Shown piece by piece: positions 28,494-37,458 of a stretch of 64,000 nt of DNA. Position 1 is the first letter of the stretch. The number at the start of each line of letters is the position of its first letter. Origin of the DNA: Pseudomonas caspiana (lineage in GTDB: Bacteria; Pseudomonadota; Gammaproteobacteria; Pseudomonadales; Pseudomonadaceae); assembly GCF_002158995.1 (NCBI RefSeq), contig NZ_LOHF01000005.1:78380-142379 (forward strand), read 5' to 3'. The notes under the pieces are model-generated. The model did no database searches. It had not been told where the DNA came from and was given only the letters and a program-made list of their open reading frames with translations. Both the position numbers and the translations under genes were made by a program.

Positions 28494-29051
28494 ATGAAAG
28501 CCACATCGCTTGTGTTGTTTGCCTTTGTCCTGCTCTGCGGCTGCACCACGCCGTTAACCTCCGACATGTCCAGCCCGTCGATTGCCGACACCAAAACGGT
28601 GGTGTTCGGCGGCAAGACGTTTGTTCTGAAATTCCAAAAGCCGGGCTTGTGGGAGTATTTTCCGGCAGAGGAAAGCATGGATGCCTGGAATGAAATGGTG
28701 GACTTTACCGTCGTCCCTCGCGAAATGAACCGCTTCAAACCCCTCGACCTCGCCAAGCGCGCCATCCAGCTTCATCAGCAGGAAAATCCGAACATGCCCG
28801 CAGTCCTGCTGACCGACAATAGAACCGGGATCGATTACGCGATGATGTTTTATCCCAATTCTCTGCGTAAAGACGGGCAATTCTCGGAGGTCAGCTATTT
28901 CAAGTATTACAAGGATGGCACCACCGGCCAGACCATCATCTTTCACTTCGCCAGGAATATTCCAAAACCGGGCAACCCTTCTGAGAGCGCAGCAGAGATG
29001 GGCCAGGAGATACCGCCGCTGATGGAGGCATTCCCGCTTTACCGGCCGTAA
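28494..29051 (+). CDS. Orphan lipoprotein, unknown function
   Basis: A 185-residue predicted lipoprotein: signal VLFAFVLLCGC, then a mature domain of about 165 residues beginning TTPLTSDMSS. It contains VVFGGKTFVLKFQKPGLWEYF, LKFQ-type strands and YAMMFYPNSLRKDGQFSEVSYFKYYKDG, suggesting a beta-rich fold. AAGGATTG precedes ATG 28494; an upstream in-frame start has no support. It lies alone between the tRNA-Phe relic and the intact tRNA-Phe, so it may have arrived with that duplication. No domain recognised. Confidence 0.72.
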   Translation: MKATSLVLFAFVLLCGCTTPLTSDMSSPSIADTKTVVFGGKTFVLKFQKPGLWEYFPAEESMDAWNEMVDFTVVPREMNRFKPLDLAKRAIQLHQQENPNMPAVLLTDNRTGIDYAMMFYPNSLRKDGQFSEVSYFKYYKDGTTGQTIIFHFARNIPKPGNPSESAAEMGQEIPPLMEAFPLYRP

Positions 29052-29209
29052 CGGCGGTAGGGGGGGGGGCAGCACGAATGGATTCGAAAGATGTGATTGC
29101 CAGCAAAGCGTTTGTAAATTGCCGTTGTGATGCGAGTGGACTTTTAGAGCGAAGCTGGCCTGCTCGAAACCGGTAGGGCTCTCATACCGTGGAAGAAAAA
29201 CGCAGCCAT

Positions 29210-29233
29210 AAAAAAACCCGCACTAGGCGGGTT
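29210..29233 (-). terminator. Intrinsic terminator downstream of tRNA-Phe
   Basis: On the minus strand AACCCGC / GCGGGTT forms a stem with a five-base loop, followed by a T-run. It lies about 45 bases after the tRNA 3' end. Confidence 0.85.
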
Positions 29234-29277
29234 TCTTTATTTTTCAGGTGATGCTTGCACCACCTGAAATCAATTAG

Positions 29278-29353
29278 TGGTGCCCAGAGACGGAATCGAA
29301 CCGCCGACACGGGGATTTTCAATCCCCTGCTCTACCGACTGAGCTATCTGGGC
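29278..29353 (-). tRNA. tRNA-Phe (anticodon GAA), CCA encoded
   Basis: Reading the minus strand gives a 76-base cloverleaf: acceptor GCCCAGA/TCTGGGC, D-arm TAGCTCAGTCGGTAGAGC, anticodon stem GGGGA/TCCCC with loop TTGAAAA (anticodon GAA), T-loop GGTTCGATTCC and encoded CCA. It lies between yggX and the accessory region and has a good promoter and terminator. Confidence 0.97.
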
Positions 29354-29363
29354 AACGGGGCGC

Positions 29364-29392
29364 ATTAGACGTGTTTTTCAGGGGGTCGTCAA
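29364..29392 (-). promoter_or_regulatory. Sigma70 promoter of tRNA-Phe
   Basis: On the minus strand TTGACG is followed after 17 bases by TCTAAT. A GC-rich discriminator (GCGCCCCG) lies next, as is usual for stable RNA genes. The mature tRNA begins about ten bases downstream of the -10. Confidence 0.88.
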
Positions 29393-29454
29393 GCATGTTT
29401 TTAAAAAAATCTGAATTATTACCGTCGCTTACGACCCGCACTGCTTAAAACGCT

Positions 29455-29727
29455 TTATTTCTCGGGTGGAACGTAGCCTTCGGCTTGTGCGTATTCCTCG
29501 CCTGACAGGAACTTGTCCATCTGGGTCTGGAGGAATTTGCGATCTTCGGCATTCATCATGTTCAGACGCTTTTCGTTGATCAGCAGCGTCTGGTGTTTCT
29601 GCCAGTCGGCCCAGGCTTTCTGTGACACGTGGTTGAAGATGTCTTCACCTTTTGCGCCGGGGTAAGGGGCGCGTTCCAGGCCTGGCAATTCTTCTTTGTA
29701 CTTGCGGCACATTACGGTGCGGGTCAT
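29455..29727 (-). CDS. yggX: YggX-type Fe(II) trafficking / oxidative damage protection protein
   Basis: A 90-residue cytosolic protein that keeps iron-sulfur clusters working under oxidative stress. The family N-terminus [20 protein letters not shown] with its conserved Cys is complete, as is ISQKAW-like [19 protein letters not shown]. Its start overlaps the mutY stop by 4 bases. Pairing of yggX with mutY is conserved in gammaproteobacteria, and both deal with oxidative damage. Confidence 0.95.
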   Translation of the reverse strand: MTRTVMCRKYKEELPGLERAPYPGAKGEDIFNHVSQKAWADWQKHQTLLINEKRLNMMNAEDRKFLQTQMDKFLSGEEYAQAEGYVPPEK

Positions 29728-30791
29728 GACGACTCTCCTGCGTTTAATACGTCGGCTGCGCGTTTCAGCAGCTTCTTCACCGGGGCAGCAAGGCCCAGGC
29801 GCGGCGGGGTGGCGAGGTTATACCAGAGCCAGTCGGCCTCGGCCACGTGATGAGCTGACTCCTCAACCCGGACCAGCCAAGGTTCAATGCTCAGCTGGAA
29901 GTGGCTGAAGGTATGGACCAGCCCCGGCAGTTCCTGATGTTGGCCTAGCTCCAGCGAGTGTTGCACTGCCAGATGCTGAAGATCCTCGAAGTCGTCCAGC
30001 TCCGGCAGGCTCCACAATCCGCCCCACAGGCCGCTGGAAGGACGGCGATAAAGCAGAATCGCACCGTCGCGGTTGGCAAGCATTGGCATGAGTGTGCGCT
30101 TTTGCGGGACTTCTTTGCGTGGCTTGGGCACCGGATAGCGTGTCTCCAGGCCCAATAGATGAGCTTCGCAGCCAGACTCCAGCGGGCAAAGCAGGCAACT
30201 GGGTTTGCTTCGTGTGCACAGCGTAGCGCCCAGATCCATCATTGCCTGGGTGTAGTTGTTGACTCTGGCATGTGGCGTAAAGCGCTCTGCGGTGGCCCAT
30301 AGCTGTTTTGCGACCTTCGGCTCACCCGGATAACCTTCTTGTGCCGTAAAGCGCGCCAGAACGCGTTTTACGTTGCCGTCGAGGATCGGCGCGCGCAGGC
30401 CCATGCTCAAACTGGCGATAGCCCCGGCAGTCGAGAGGCCGATGCCGGGCAACAGAATGAGTTTTTCGACATCGCGAGGGAATTCACCGTCGTGATCGGC
30501 GACCACGATTTTTGCGGTTTTCTGCAGGTTGCGCGCCCGGGTGTAGTACCCCAGCCCGGTCCATAGATGCAGTACTTCGTCTTCAGGCGCTTCGGCCAAT
30601 GCCTGAACAGTGGGCAGCGCTTCCATGAAGCGGTCAAAGTAATTCAGTACGGTGCTGACCTGGGTTTGCTGCAGCATGATTTCCGACACCCAGACCCGGT
30701 ATGGCGTGATGCCTTGCTGCCAGGGCAGGTTATGTCGCCCGTGGCGGTCGTACCAATCAAGCACAGCGCTGGAGAATTGCTCGGGTTGCAT
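29724..30791 (-). CDS. mutY: A/G-specific adenine glycosylase
   Basis: A 355-residue MutY that removes adenine mispaired with 8-oxoguanine. The HhH-GPD core is clear: [35 protein letters not shown] and the catalytic-loop region [13 protein letters not shown]. The [4Fe-4S] ligands C-x6-C-x2-C-x5-C are present ([17 protein letters not shown]). A NUDIX-like C-terminal domain for 8-oxoG recognition follows. It overlaps yggX by 4 bases. A REPIN separates it from the AsmA-family gene upstream. Confidence 0.96.
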   Translation of the reverse strand: MQPEQFSSAVLDWYDRHGRHNLPWQQGITPYRVWVSEIMLQQTQVSTVLNYFDRFMEALPTVQALAEAPEDEVLHLWTGLGYYTRARNLQKTAKIVVADHDGEFPRDVEKLILLPGIGLSTAGAIASLSMGLRAPILDGNVKRVLARFTAQEGYPGEPKVAKQLWATAERFTPHARVNNYTQAMMDLGATLCTRSKPSCLLCPLESGCEAHLLGLETRYPVPKPRKEVPQKRTLMPMLANRDGAILLYRRPSSGLWGGLWSLPELDDFEDLQHLAVQHSLELGQHQELPGLVHTFSHFQLSIEPWLVRVEESAHHVAEADWLWYNLATPPRLGLAAPVKKLLKRAADVLNAGESS

Positions 30792-30836
30792 TGCTGATCC
30801 GGTTTGATGAGTAATCCAGGTCTTCGCCTGTTCAGG

Positions 30837-30922
30837 GTAGGAGCGCGCTTGCCCGCGATTGCGTCAGGTCAGGCGACAATGTGTCGCCTGATAGGTTGAA
30901 TCGCGGGCAAGCGCGCTCCGAC
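30837..30922. repeat. REPIN, GCGCGCTTGCCCGCGAT type
   Basis: Inverted GTAGGAGCGCGCTTGCCCGC arms in the gap between the AsmA-family gene and mutY. One base of the distal arm differs (CTCCGAC for CTCCTAC). Same family as 7254 and 38204. Confidence 0.9.
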
Positions 30923-30933
30923 AGGTGTTGTGT

Positions 30934-33153
30934 TTAGCGTTTGAAGAGGCCGCGCAGGGCGTCTTTCAATTCAGGGCTGACTTTATCGCCGAGCTTTTCC
31001 TCAATCTTCTCGCCGATCTTGTCGCCTGCCATTTTCGCGGCGATCTGGCCGAGGCCTTCCTTGTCGAGACGGCAAGCCTTGGCGCCCAGCTCCAGTGGGC
31101 CGCGGCACTGAACAGGCCACTCGATACCGACATAGCGCGGGTTAACCTCGCAGGCCGGGTCGGGCATTTCAGTCTTGTCGCCTTCGATGATGACGCCGAC
31201 GTGATAATTCATGCCCAGCACCCGCAGGTCCACATCGCCATTGCCGTTGACGGTCAGGCCAGGGATTTGCACTTTGAGGTCCGGGTTGCTGGCCACGCCG
31301 TTGCGGAACACCAGATTGCCGTTGAGCTGCCGGAAAGGCGTGTCCTTGCCGCGAGGCTCACCACTGAGTGTCTTGCGGTTGAGAATCGAGATGCCCTGGC
31401 AAAGCTGCTGCTCAAGGTTGGCATTAACCAGCACACCGTTGGTGAGCATAAAGCTGGCCGTACCGTTCAGGCTGTCGATCAGCGCCTTTTCGCTGTCGCC
31501 CTTGCCGGTCAGATTGCTGTTGAGGGTCAGCAAGCCTCTGACGGGCGGGTTTTGATCCTGGCTTTGCAGGAAGCGCTCGACCGGGACCTTGTCGACTCGC
31601 GTTTGCAGGTTCAGCAGTGGCACGTCCGGGCGTACATCAAGGTTGCCTTTGACGTCGAAATTGCCGCCGTAGAGATCACCGCGCAGGCTGTCGACTTTGA
31701 CTACGCCGTCCAGGGCTTGAGTCTTCAGTACGGCGTTCTGTATTTGCAGCTTCTCGACAGTCAATGCGCCGAAGCTGACGTCAGCGTCGACATCAAGTTT
31801 ACGCATGCGCTCCAGAGGCAGCAGTTTGGCGGTGCTCCAGGCGGCTTTGGTCGGCTGCTCCGGCAGCGGCGTAGTGCCTGCGCCGGCCACGGCGGCGGCT
31901 TCGCTGTTCTGCACTTCAGATTTGCGTGCCGCGCTCGCGCCTTTTTTCTCCTCGCTTTCGGCAGGGCGATAGCGATCAGCGTTGAAGGTGTCGTTCTTGA
32001 GTTGCAGGCGCAGGGCCTGTTTGGCGAAGTCTTCCACGGCGACACGACCGGTGAAGGTGCTGTCGTCGACTTTCAGATTCAATTCTTCAAATGCCACGCT
32101 GTTCGGCGTGCCGCTGATGCGGGTGATCATTCCGACCTGGCTCAGGCTACCTTCGGCCATGGCCGGGAGCGAATGGCCAACGCTGTCGAGGAAGGTCCGC
32201 AGGTCGAACGGAGCAACGGACAATGCGCCGCTGATTTGCGGGGTTTTGTCCAGGTCGCGCGCGCGGAACTCACCCAAAGCACGTAGCTGGTTTGCAGACA
32301 GCTTCATGTTGGTCCATTCGGCAACGTTCGCTGCCAGATCTACCAACAACTGACCTTGTGCAGCGAAGGTCACGGTCTTGCCCTGCAATGGCTCACCCGA
32401 TGCTTCGCCGGACAAACGCATGTCGCCAAACTGATAACGCTTGAGGGCACGATCCAGGCGCAGTTGCCCCACCAGTTCGGTCTTGGCGCGCATGACGGGC
32501 TGGGTGGTGCCGAGGAATGCAGTCAGTTTGATCGGGATGTCGGCGCCTTCATGAACGGCACCGGTGCTGAGCTGGATGCTCTCGGCGGTGAAGGACTGAC
32601 CTTTGCGCGCATCGACGTAATCCACCCGAGCGTTGTTCACGGTGAGGCTGTCGATATCCAGTTTGATCGGCTGCGATGGCTTGTCCGGTTTCGCTGCCGG
32701 AGTCTGTTCGCCATCGGCTGGAGGCGTGGTGGTGGCTACGTCAGGGGTAGCCGGTTTACCGATGTCTTCCCAGTTGCCATGACCGTTTTCATCGCGGCTC
32801 AGGCTGAGGTTGAGGCCTTCGACCCGGACATCACTCATCTGTACTTCGCGACGCAGCAGCGGCAGTACGCGAACGGACAGACCCAGCATCTGCAGATCGG
32901 CAAAAGGCTTGGTCGGATTGTTCAGGGTCGCGACGCTGGCTTCGTGCAATTCAAGACCGAGCCAGGGGAACAGGCTCCAGCCGATGTCACCGTTGAGGGT
33001 CAGTTCAACGTGCGCCTTGTCACGGGCCAGTTGGCGAATCTCGTCTTTATAGTCGTTGGGATCAAACAGATGGGTCAGGGCAAAGCCGAGAGCCACGATG
33101 ATCAGCAACAGCCCGAGAACAAAAAGTCCCAGGATTTTGCCGAACGCTTTCAT
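30934..33153 (-). CDS. AsmA-family membrane-associated protein
   Basis: A 739-residue protein with one N-terminal transmembrane helix (LGLFVLGLLLIIVALGFALTH) and a long periplasmic region rich in beta strands. The AsmA N-terminal signature is seen in DPNDYKDEIRQLARDKAHVELTLNGDIGW and WSLFPWLGLELHEASVA. The C-terminal AsmA-like domain (NGTASFMLTNGVLVNANLEQQL, LNGNLVFRNGVA) ends with an amphipathic, lysine-rich tail. AsmA-like proteins are thought to help move lipids between membranes. A low-complexity Pro/Ala/Thr linker interrupts near residue 150. Confidence 0.88.
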   Translation of the reverse strand: MKAFGKILGLFVLGLLLIIVALGFALTHLFDPNDYKDEIRQLARDKAHVELTLNGDIGWSLFPWLGLELHEASVATLNNPTKPFADLQMLGLSVRVLPLLRREVQMSDVRVEGLNLSLSRDENGHGNWEDIGKPATPDVATTTPPADGEQTPAAKPDKPSQPIKLDIDSLTVNNARVDYVDARKGQSFTAESIQLSTGAVHEGADIPIKLTAFLGTTQPVMRAKTELVGQLRLDRALKRYQFGDMRLSGEASGEPLQGKTVTFAAQGQLLVDLAANVAEWTNMKLSANQLRALGEFRARDLDKTPQISGALSVAPFDLRTFLDSVGHSLPAMAEGSLSQVGMITRISGTPNSVAFEELNLKVDDSTFTGRVAVEDFAKQALRLQLKNDTFNADRYRPAESEEKKGASAARKSEVQNSEAAAVAGAGTTPLPEQPTKAAWSTAKLLPLERMRKLDVDADVSFGALTVEKLQIQNAVLKTQALDGVVKVDSLRGDLYGGNFDVKGNLDVRPDVPLLNLQTRVDKVPVERFLQSQDQNPPVRGLLTLNSNLTGKGDSEKALIDSLNGTASFMLTNGVLVNANLEQQLCQGISILNRKTLSGEPRGKDTPFRQLNGNLVFRNGVASNPDLKVQIPGLTVNGNGDVDLRVLGMNYHVGVIIEGDKTEMPDPACEVNPRYVGIEWPVQCRGPLELGAKACRLDKEGLGQIAAKMAGDKIGEKIEEKLGDKVSPELKDALRGLFKR

Positions 33154-33232
33154 GGGCGAGTCCTTGTAGTCGAACGTTCAAAATTTGCCCGCGAGTATAA
33201 CCTCCTCACGCAGGTGCAGGGTTTTGGATGCC

Positions 33233-33661
33233 TCAAGCCTGGCCTTGTTCAGCTTTTGCGGCTGCTTTGACCTGCAATGGCACCTGGAGTTTGGCCGCGA
33301 GGGCCTGGACTTCGGGAGGTTCGGCGGTTGCCAGCAAGCGTAGCTCGCAACCTGCCTGACGCGCCGACTTTTGCGCTTGTCGGATCAGTTGTTCGGCCAG
33401 GCCCCTGCGGCGTGTGGCTTTGCGAACGCATAAATGAGACAGCTCCCACACCGAGTCATGACGTTGAAGGCGTGCGGCACCGAGTAATCGGTCATTGAGG
33501 TGTGCGACCAGGAGAGTGCCGTCTTCAAGGCAGTTATCGACCAGTTCCAACGCATCGCCGAAAGGTGTGAGCAGCCAGCGAGGGGCGTCGCGATAAATTT
33601 TCTGCAAATCGCCCTGAGCCTGGTAGGTAGCCGACTGAAGATATTCAACAACGATAGGCAT
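33233..33661 (-). CDS. PanM/PanZ-like GNAT acetyltransferase
   Basis: A 142-residue GNAT-fold protein. The acetyl-CoA loop is RKATRRRGLAEQLIRQA. Overall the pattern DLQKIYRDAP, then VAHLNDRLLGAARLQ, then LSHLCVRKATRRRG is close to E. coli PanM (PanZ), which triggers self-cleavage of aspartate decarboxylase PanD in coenzyme A synthesis. I use ATG 33661 with GAGGACA upstream; nine extra codons upstream are not needed. No panD lies nearby, so a different acyl acceptor is possible. Confidence 0.75.
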   Translation of the reverse strand: MPIVVEYLQSATYQAQGDLQKIYRDAPRWLLTPFGDALELVDNCLEDGTLLVAHLNDRLLGAARLQRHDSVWELSHLCVRKATRRRGLAEQLIRQAQKSARQAGCELRLLATAEPPEVQALAAKLQVPLQVKAAAKAEQGQA

Positions 33662-33917
33662 GGAATGTCCTCTTGCGACGGGTGGCACGGGAGATTGTGC
33701 CCTAAAAACAGGAGTCGGACCGATGGCGTCAAAAAAAGTGATGTCAAAACGCCTTTTTTTAATTGACAGATGATAATCTCGCGCCGTTCGCTAATCCGGT
33801 GCGTCGATTTGTCACGTAATCGGGAACTCTGCCGATAAAACGGTCGTTGCCTACGTGCACGGAGGCTGTGGGTGGAACGTAGACACCTTGTGAGCTTCTT
33901 TTTCTGGGGAAATAACA

Positions 33918-35579
33918 ATGAGTACAAGCACTGCGTTGGGCGGTTCACCCGCACAGCCTGCGTTCTTGTCCAAAGAACGCATCATCGCCAAGCCTGGTTT
34001 TAACCGCTGGCTGGTACCACCTGCAGCATTGGCTATCCACCTGTGCATCGGCATGGCGTATGGCTTCTCTGTGTTTTGGCTGCCGTTGTCCAAGGCAGTT
34101 GGCATCAAGGCTCCAGTAGCCTGCGCGCCTGACATGAGCTTCTTCGCACAGATCTTCTCGTCTGCCTGCGACTGGCCCATTTCCATGCTGGGCTGGATCT
34201 ACACCCTGTTCTTCATCTTCCTGGGCTGCTCGGCTGCCATCTGGGGTGGCTGGCTGGAACACGCAGGCCCGCGCAAGGCCGGTGTTGTATCGGCACTGTG
34301 CTGGTGTGGCGGTCTGCTGATATCTGCGTTGGGGATTTATACCCACCAGATATGGCTGATGTGGGTCGGCTCCGGTGTGATCGGCGGTATCGGTCTCGGG
34401 CTGGGTTACATCTCGCCGGTCTCGACCCTGATCAAGTGGTTCCCGGACAAGCGCGGTATGGCTACCGGCATGGCGATCATGGGCTTCGGTGGCGGCGCGA
34501 TGGTGGGTGCTCCACTGGCCGCAGCGCTGATGAACCATTTCGCTTCGCCTGAAGGCGTGGGCGTCTGGCAGAGCTTCGTGGTGATGGCGGTGATTTACTT
34601 CATCTTCATGATCGGTGGCGCACTGTCCTACCGCGTTCCGCCAACCGGCTGGAAACCAGAAGGCTGGACCGCTCCGGTCAAGAAAGCCAGCAACGCGATG
34701 ATCACCAACCGTCACGTGCACGTGAGCGTGGCCTGGAAAACGCCTCAGTTCCGTCTGGTATGGCTGGTGCTGTGCCTTAACGTTTCGGCTGGTATCGGTA
34801 TTCTTGGCATGGCTTCGCCACTGCTGCAGGAAGTCTTCGCCGGTAAGCTGCTGGGCCTCGACCTGGCGTTCAACCAGCTTGACGCTGCTCAGTTGGGCCA
34901 GATCGCTGCTATCGCTGCGGGCTTCACCGGCCTGTTGAGTCTGTTCAACATCGGTGGTCGCTTCTTCTGGGCTTCGTTCTCGGACTACCTGGGTCGTAAA
35001 AACACTTACTTCGTGTTCTTCGCCTTGGGCTTCCTGCTCTACGCGCTGGTGCCAAGCCTGAGCCACATGGGTAGCGTTGCACTGTTCGTAGCCGCGTTCT
35101 GCGTAATCCTGTCGATGTACGGCGGTGGTTTCGCAACGGTTCCGGCTTACCTGGCTGACCTGTTCGGTACACAAATGGTTGGTGCGATCCACGGTCGCTT
35201 GCTGACTGCCTGGGCTGCTGCGGGCATCCTCGGTCCGGTTCTGGTCAACTACTTGCGTGAATATCAGCTGAGCCACGGCGTTGCCCGTGCCGACGCTTAC
35301 GATATGACCTTGTACATCCTGTCCGGTCTGCTGGTGCTGGGCTTCATCTGTAACCTGCTGGTTCGTCCGGTGGCCGACAAGTACTTCATGACTGAAGAAG
35401 AGCTGGCCGTCGAGCAATCCTACGGTATGGACAAAGGCGCGGATCACACCACTGTTCTTGAGTGGAAAGCCGATCCGGGCAGCAAGCCACTGGCTATCGC
35501 CGCCTGGCTGGCAGTAGGCATCCCGCTGGCGTGGGGCGTCTGGATCACTCTGCAGAAGACTGCGGTGTTGTTCCACTAA
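33918..35579 (+). CDS. OFA-family MFS transporter (oxalate/formate antiporter-like)
   Basis: A 553-residue major-facilitator protein with twelve predicted helices. The loop 2-3 motif and family-typical GGIGLGLGYISPVSTLIKWFPDKRGMATG point to the OFA group, which exchanges organic acids. A loop with extra residues containing two cysteines (APVACAPD and SACDW) is seen near the N-terminus. The C-terminal end has a further hydrophobic segment (LAIAAWLAVGIPLAWGVW). The 256 bases before it hold a GATAATC-type -10 region near 33770 but no gene. Substrate unknown; it stands alone. Confidence 0.88.
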   Translation: MSTSTALGGSPAQPAFLSKERIIAKPGFNRWLVPPAALAIHLCIGMAYGFSVFWLPLSKAVGIKAPVACAPDMSFFAQIFSSACDWPISMLGWIYTLFFIFLGCSAAIWGGWLEHAGPRKAGVVSALCWCGGLLISALGIYTHQIWLMWVGSGVIGGIGLGLGYISPVSTLIKWFPDKRGMATGMAIMGFGGGAMVGAPLAAALMNHFASPEGVGVWQSFVVMAVIYFIFMIGGALSYRVPPTGWKPEGWTAPVKKASNAMITNRHVHVSVAWKTPQFRLVWLVLCLNVSAGIGILGMASPLLQEVFAGKLLGLDLAFNQLDAAQLGQIAAIAAGFTGLLSLFNIGGRFFWASFSDYLGRKNTYFVFFALGFLLYALVPSLSHMGSVALFVAAFCVILSMYGGGFATVPAYLADLFGTQMVGAIHGRLLTAWAAAGILGPVLVNYLREYQLSHGVARADAYDMTLYILSGLLVLGFICNLLVRPVADKYFMTEEELAVEQSYGMDKGADHTTVLEWKADPGSKPLAIAAWLAVGIPLAWGVWITLQKTAVLFH

Positions 35580-35627
35580 GCCGCTGTAGAGGCTAGCAAC
35601 CCAAGCCTCAAGTTGGAACGCTGTATG

Positions 35628-35713
35628 GTGGGAGCCGGGCTTGCCCGCGATGAGGTCGACGCGATTCACTTTAGATCGCGCTCAGCCTTATCGCGGGCAA
35701 GCCCAGCTCCCAC
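35628..35713. repeat. REPIN, GGGCTTGCCCGCGAT type
   Basis: Inverted GTGGGAGCCGGGCTTGCCCG arms between the OFA transporter and hisB. The distal arm reads CGGGCAAGCCCAGCTCCCAC. Confidence 0.9.
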
Positions 35714-35859
35714 ATTCTCCCGATTTATTCGCACCAAAAAGCAGCATCCCTCCGTAATTCGTCGTCTTCTCGCTTTCCCTTCTTCTGTTTGCTTCATGCC
35801 AGCCGGTTCTGGGCCTATAATGCTCGCCTTTTTCGCCCAATGATTTTGCGGAGCTGGTG

Positions 35860-36453
35860 ATGGCCGAACGTAAGGCGTACGTCGAGCGTAATACTCTGGA
35901 AACCCAGATCAACGCGTCGATTAACCTGGATGGCACCGGAAAGGCCCGATTTGATATCGGCGTGCCTTTTCTTGAGCACATGCTCGACCAGATCGCCCGT
36001 CACGGGCTGATCGATCTGGATATCAACTGTAAAGGCGACCTTGAGATCGACGATCACCATACGGTGGAAGACGTCGGTATCACCTTGGGTCAGGCTTTCA
36101 GCAAGGCTATCGGCGACAAGAAAGGCATCCGTCGTTACGGTCACGCCTATGTGCCGCTCGATGAAGCGCTGTCGCGTGTGGTCATCGATTTCTCGGGTCG
36201 TCCGGGCCTGCAAATGCATGTGCCGTACACCCGCGCCGTTGTTGGCGGCTTTGACGTTGACCTGTTCCAGGAGTTTTTCCAGGGCTTCGTTAACCACGCC
36301 AACGTGACGCTGCACATCGACAACCTGCGTGGCACCAACACTCACCACCAGATCGAAACCGTCTTCAAAGCGTTCGGTCGTGCACTGCGCATGGCGGTTG
36401 AGCTGGATGATCGTATGGCCGGGCAAATGCCTTCTACCAAGGGTGTGCTCTGA
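35860..36453 (+). CDS. hisB: Imidazoleglycerol-phosphate dehydratase
   Basis: A 197-residue monofunctional HisB that dehydrates imidazoleglycerol phosphate in histidine synthesis. The two metal-binding HHxxE motifs are present ([10 protein letters not shown] and [16 protein letters not shown]). The start is ATG 35860 with GCGGAGC upstream; a GTG one codon earlier is in frame. Its stop shares one base with the hisH start, so the genes are coupled. Confidence 0.97.
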   Translation: MAERKAYVERNTLETQINASINLDGTGKARFDIGVPFLEHMLDQIARHGLIDLDINCKGDLEIDDHHTVEDVGITLGQAFSKAIGDKKGIRRYGHAYVPLDEALSRVVIDFSGRPGLQMHVPYTRAVVGGFDVDLFQEFFQGFVNHANVTLHIDNLRGTNTHHQIETVFKAFGRALRMAVELDDRMAGQMPSTKGVL

Positions 36454-37091
36454 TGCAGACAGTCGCGGTCATCGATTACGGCATGGGCAACCTGCACTCT
36501 GTTGCCAAGGCGCTTGAGCACGTTGGCGCTGGCCGCGTGCACATCACCAGCGATGCCAATGTGATTCGTGAAGCCGATCGCGTGGTGTTCCCCGGAGTAG
36601 GTGCGATTCGTGACTGCATGGCTGAAATTCGCCGCCTGGGCTTTGATTCGCTGGTGCGTGAAGTCAGTCAGGACCGCCCGTTTCTCGGTATTTGTGTCGG
36701 TATGCAAGCGTTGCTCGACAGCAGCGAAGAGAACGGTGGCGTTGACTGCATCGGCATGTTCCCCGGCCAGGTGAAGTTCTTCGGCAAGGATCTGCATGAA
36801 GATGGCGCGCATTTGAAAGTGCCGCACATGGGCTGGAACGAGGTGGCGCAGGCAGTGGATCACCCGCTGTGGCACAGCATTCCGGACATGGCGCGTTTCT
36901 ACTTCGTGCACAGCTTCTACATTGATGCGGCCAATCAGCGTCAGGTTGTCGGTCGCGGTCACTACGGCGTCGATTTCGCCGCTGCGCTTGCTGATGGTTC
37001 GCGCTTTGCCGTGCAGTTTCACCCGGAGAAGAGCCATACCCATGGCCTGCAATTGCTGCAGAACTTCGCCGCGTGGGACGGTCGCTGGTAG
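36453..37091 (+). CDS. hisH: Imidazole glycerol phosphate synthase, glutaminase subunit
   Basis: A 212-residue class I glutamine amidotransferase that supplies ammonia to HisF. The catalytic Cys is in [15 protein letters not shown] and the His/Glu pair in [22 protein letters not shown] is family-typical. It overlaps hisB by one base and is followed five bases later by the DUF2164 gene. Confidence 0.97.
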   Translation: MQTVAVIDYGMGNLHSVAKALEHVGAGRVHITSDANVIREADRVVFPGVGAIRDCMAEIRRLGFDSLVREVSQDRPFLGICVGMQALLDSSEENGGVDCIGMFPGQVKFFGKDLHEDGAHLKVPHMGWNEVAQAVDHPLWHSIPDMARFYFVHSFYIDAANQRQVVGRGHYGVDFAAALADGSRFAVQFHPEKSHTHGLQLLQNFAAWDGRW

Positions 37092-37096
37092 TCGTT

Positions 37097-37357
37097 ATGG
37101 CCAAAGGCAAAAACAAGCCGCCGATCCTGACGCTCAGTGCCGAACACGAGCAACAGGCCATCGACAAGCTCAAGCGATTGTTCTCTCAGCGTTTCGAACT
37201 GGACCTTGGGTCGTTCGAGGTCGCTGAGGTGCTTGAGTTTTTTACTAGCGAGATCGCCCCGCATTACTACAATCGAGCGATTTTTGATGTTCAGCAGCAC
37301 CTCAAAGAGAGGTTCGAGAGCATCGAAAGTGACCTGTGGGCGCTCGAGAAAAATTGA
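37097..37357 (+). CDS. DUF2164 family protein
   Basis: An 86-residue cytosolic protein. The pattern LSAEHEQQAIDKLKRLFSQRFELDLGSFEVAEVLEFFTSEIAPHYYNRAIFDVQ fits DUF2164, with the conserved Y-N-x-A-I/V motif. The start ATG 37097 lies 5 bases after hisH. It is placed between hisH and hisA as in many Pseudomonas genomes; whether it takes part in histidine synthesis is not known. Confidence 0.82.
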   Translation: MAKGKNKPPILTLSAEHEQQAIDKLKRLFSQRFELDLGSFEVAEVLEFFTSEIAPHYYNRAIFDVQQHLKERFESIESDLWALEKN

Positions 37358-37363
37358 ATAGAA

Positions 37364-37429
37364 GCAGCTTCAACCTGCAAGTCGTCGGGCGCGCAAATTT
37401 GCCGTTTGAAGCTTGCGGCTTGTAGCTGC
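37364..37429. repeat. Imperfect inverted repeat between DUF2164 gene and hisA
   Basis: Arms GCAGCTTCAACCTGCAAG and CTTGCGGCTTGTAGCTGC pair at 15 of 18 positions. The AGCTTGCGGCTTGTAGCT motif is unlike the REP families here and looks like another Pseudomonas intergenic repeat. Confidence 0.65.
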
Positions 37430-37458
37430 TCTTGAGCTCTTTTGACGAAGGAAAAAGC

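Noticed and set aside
28273..29353. Complete integrative element at tRNA-Phe
   Set aside because: No integrase, excisionase or phage gene lies between the repeats, and the relic keeps both acceptor strands, which a simple attachment-site copy would not. Kept only as an alternative reading.
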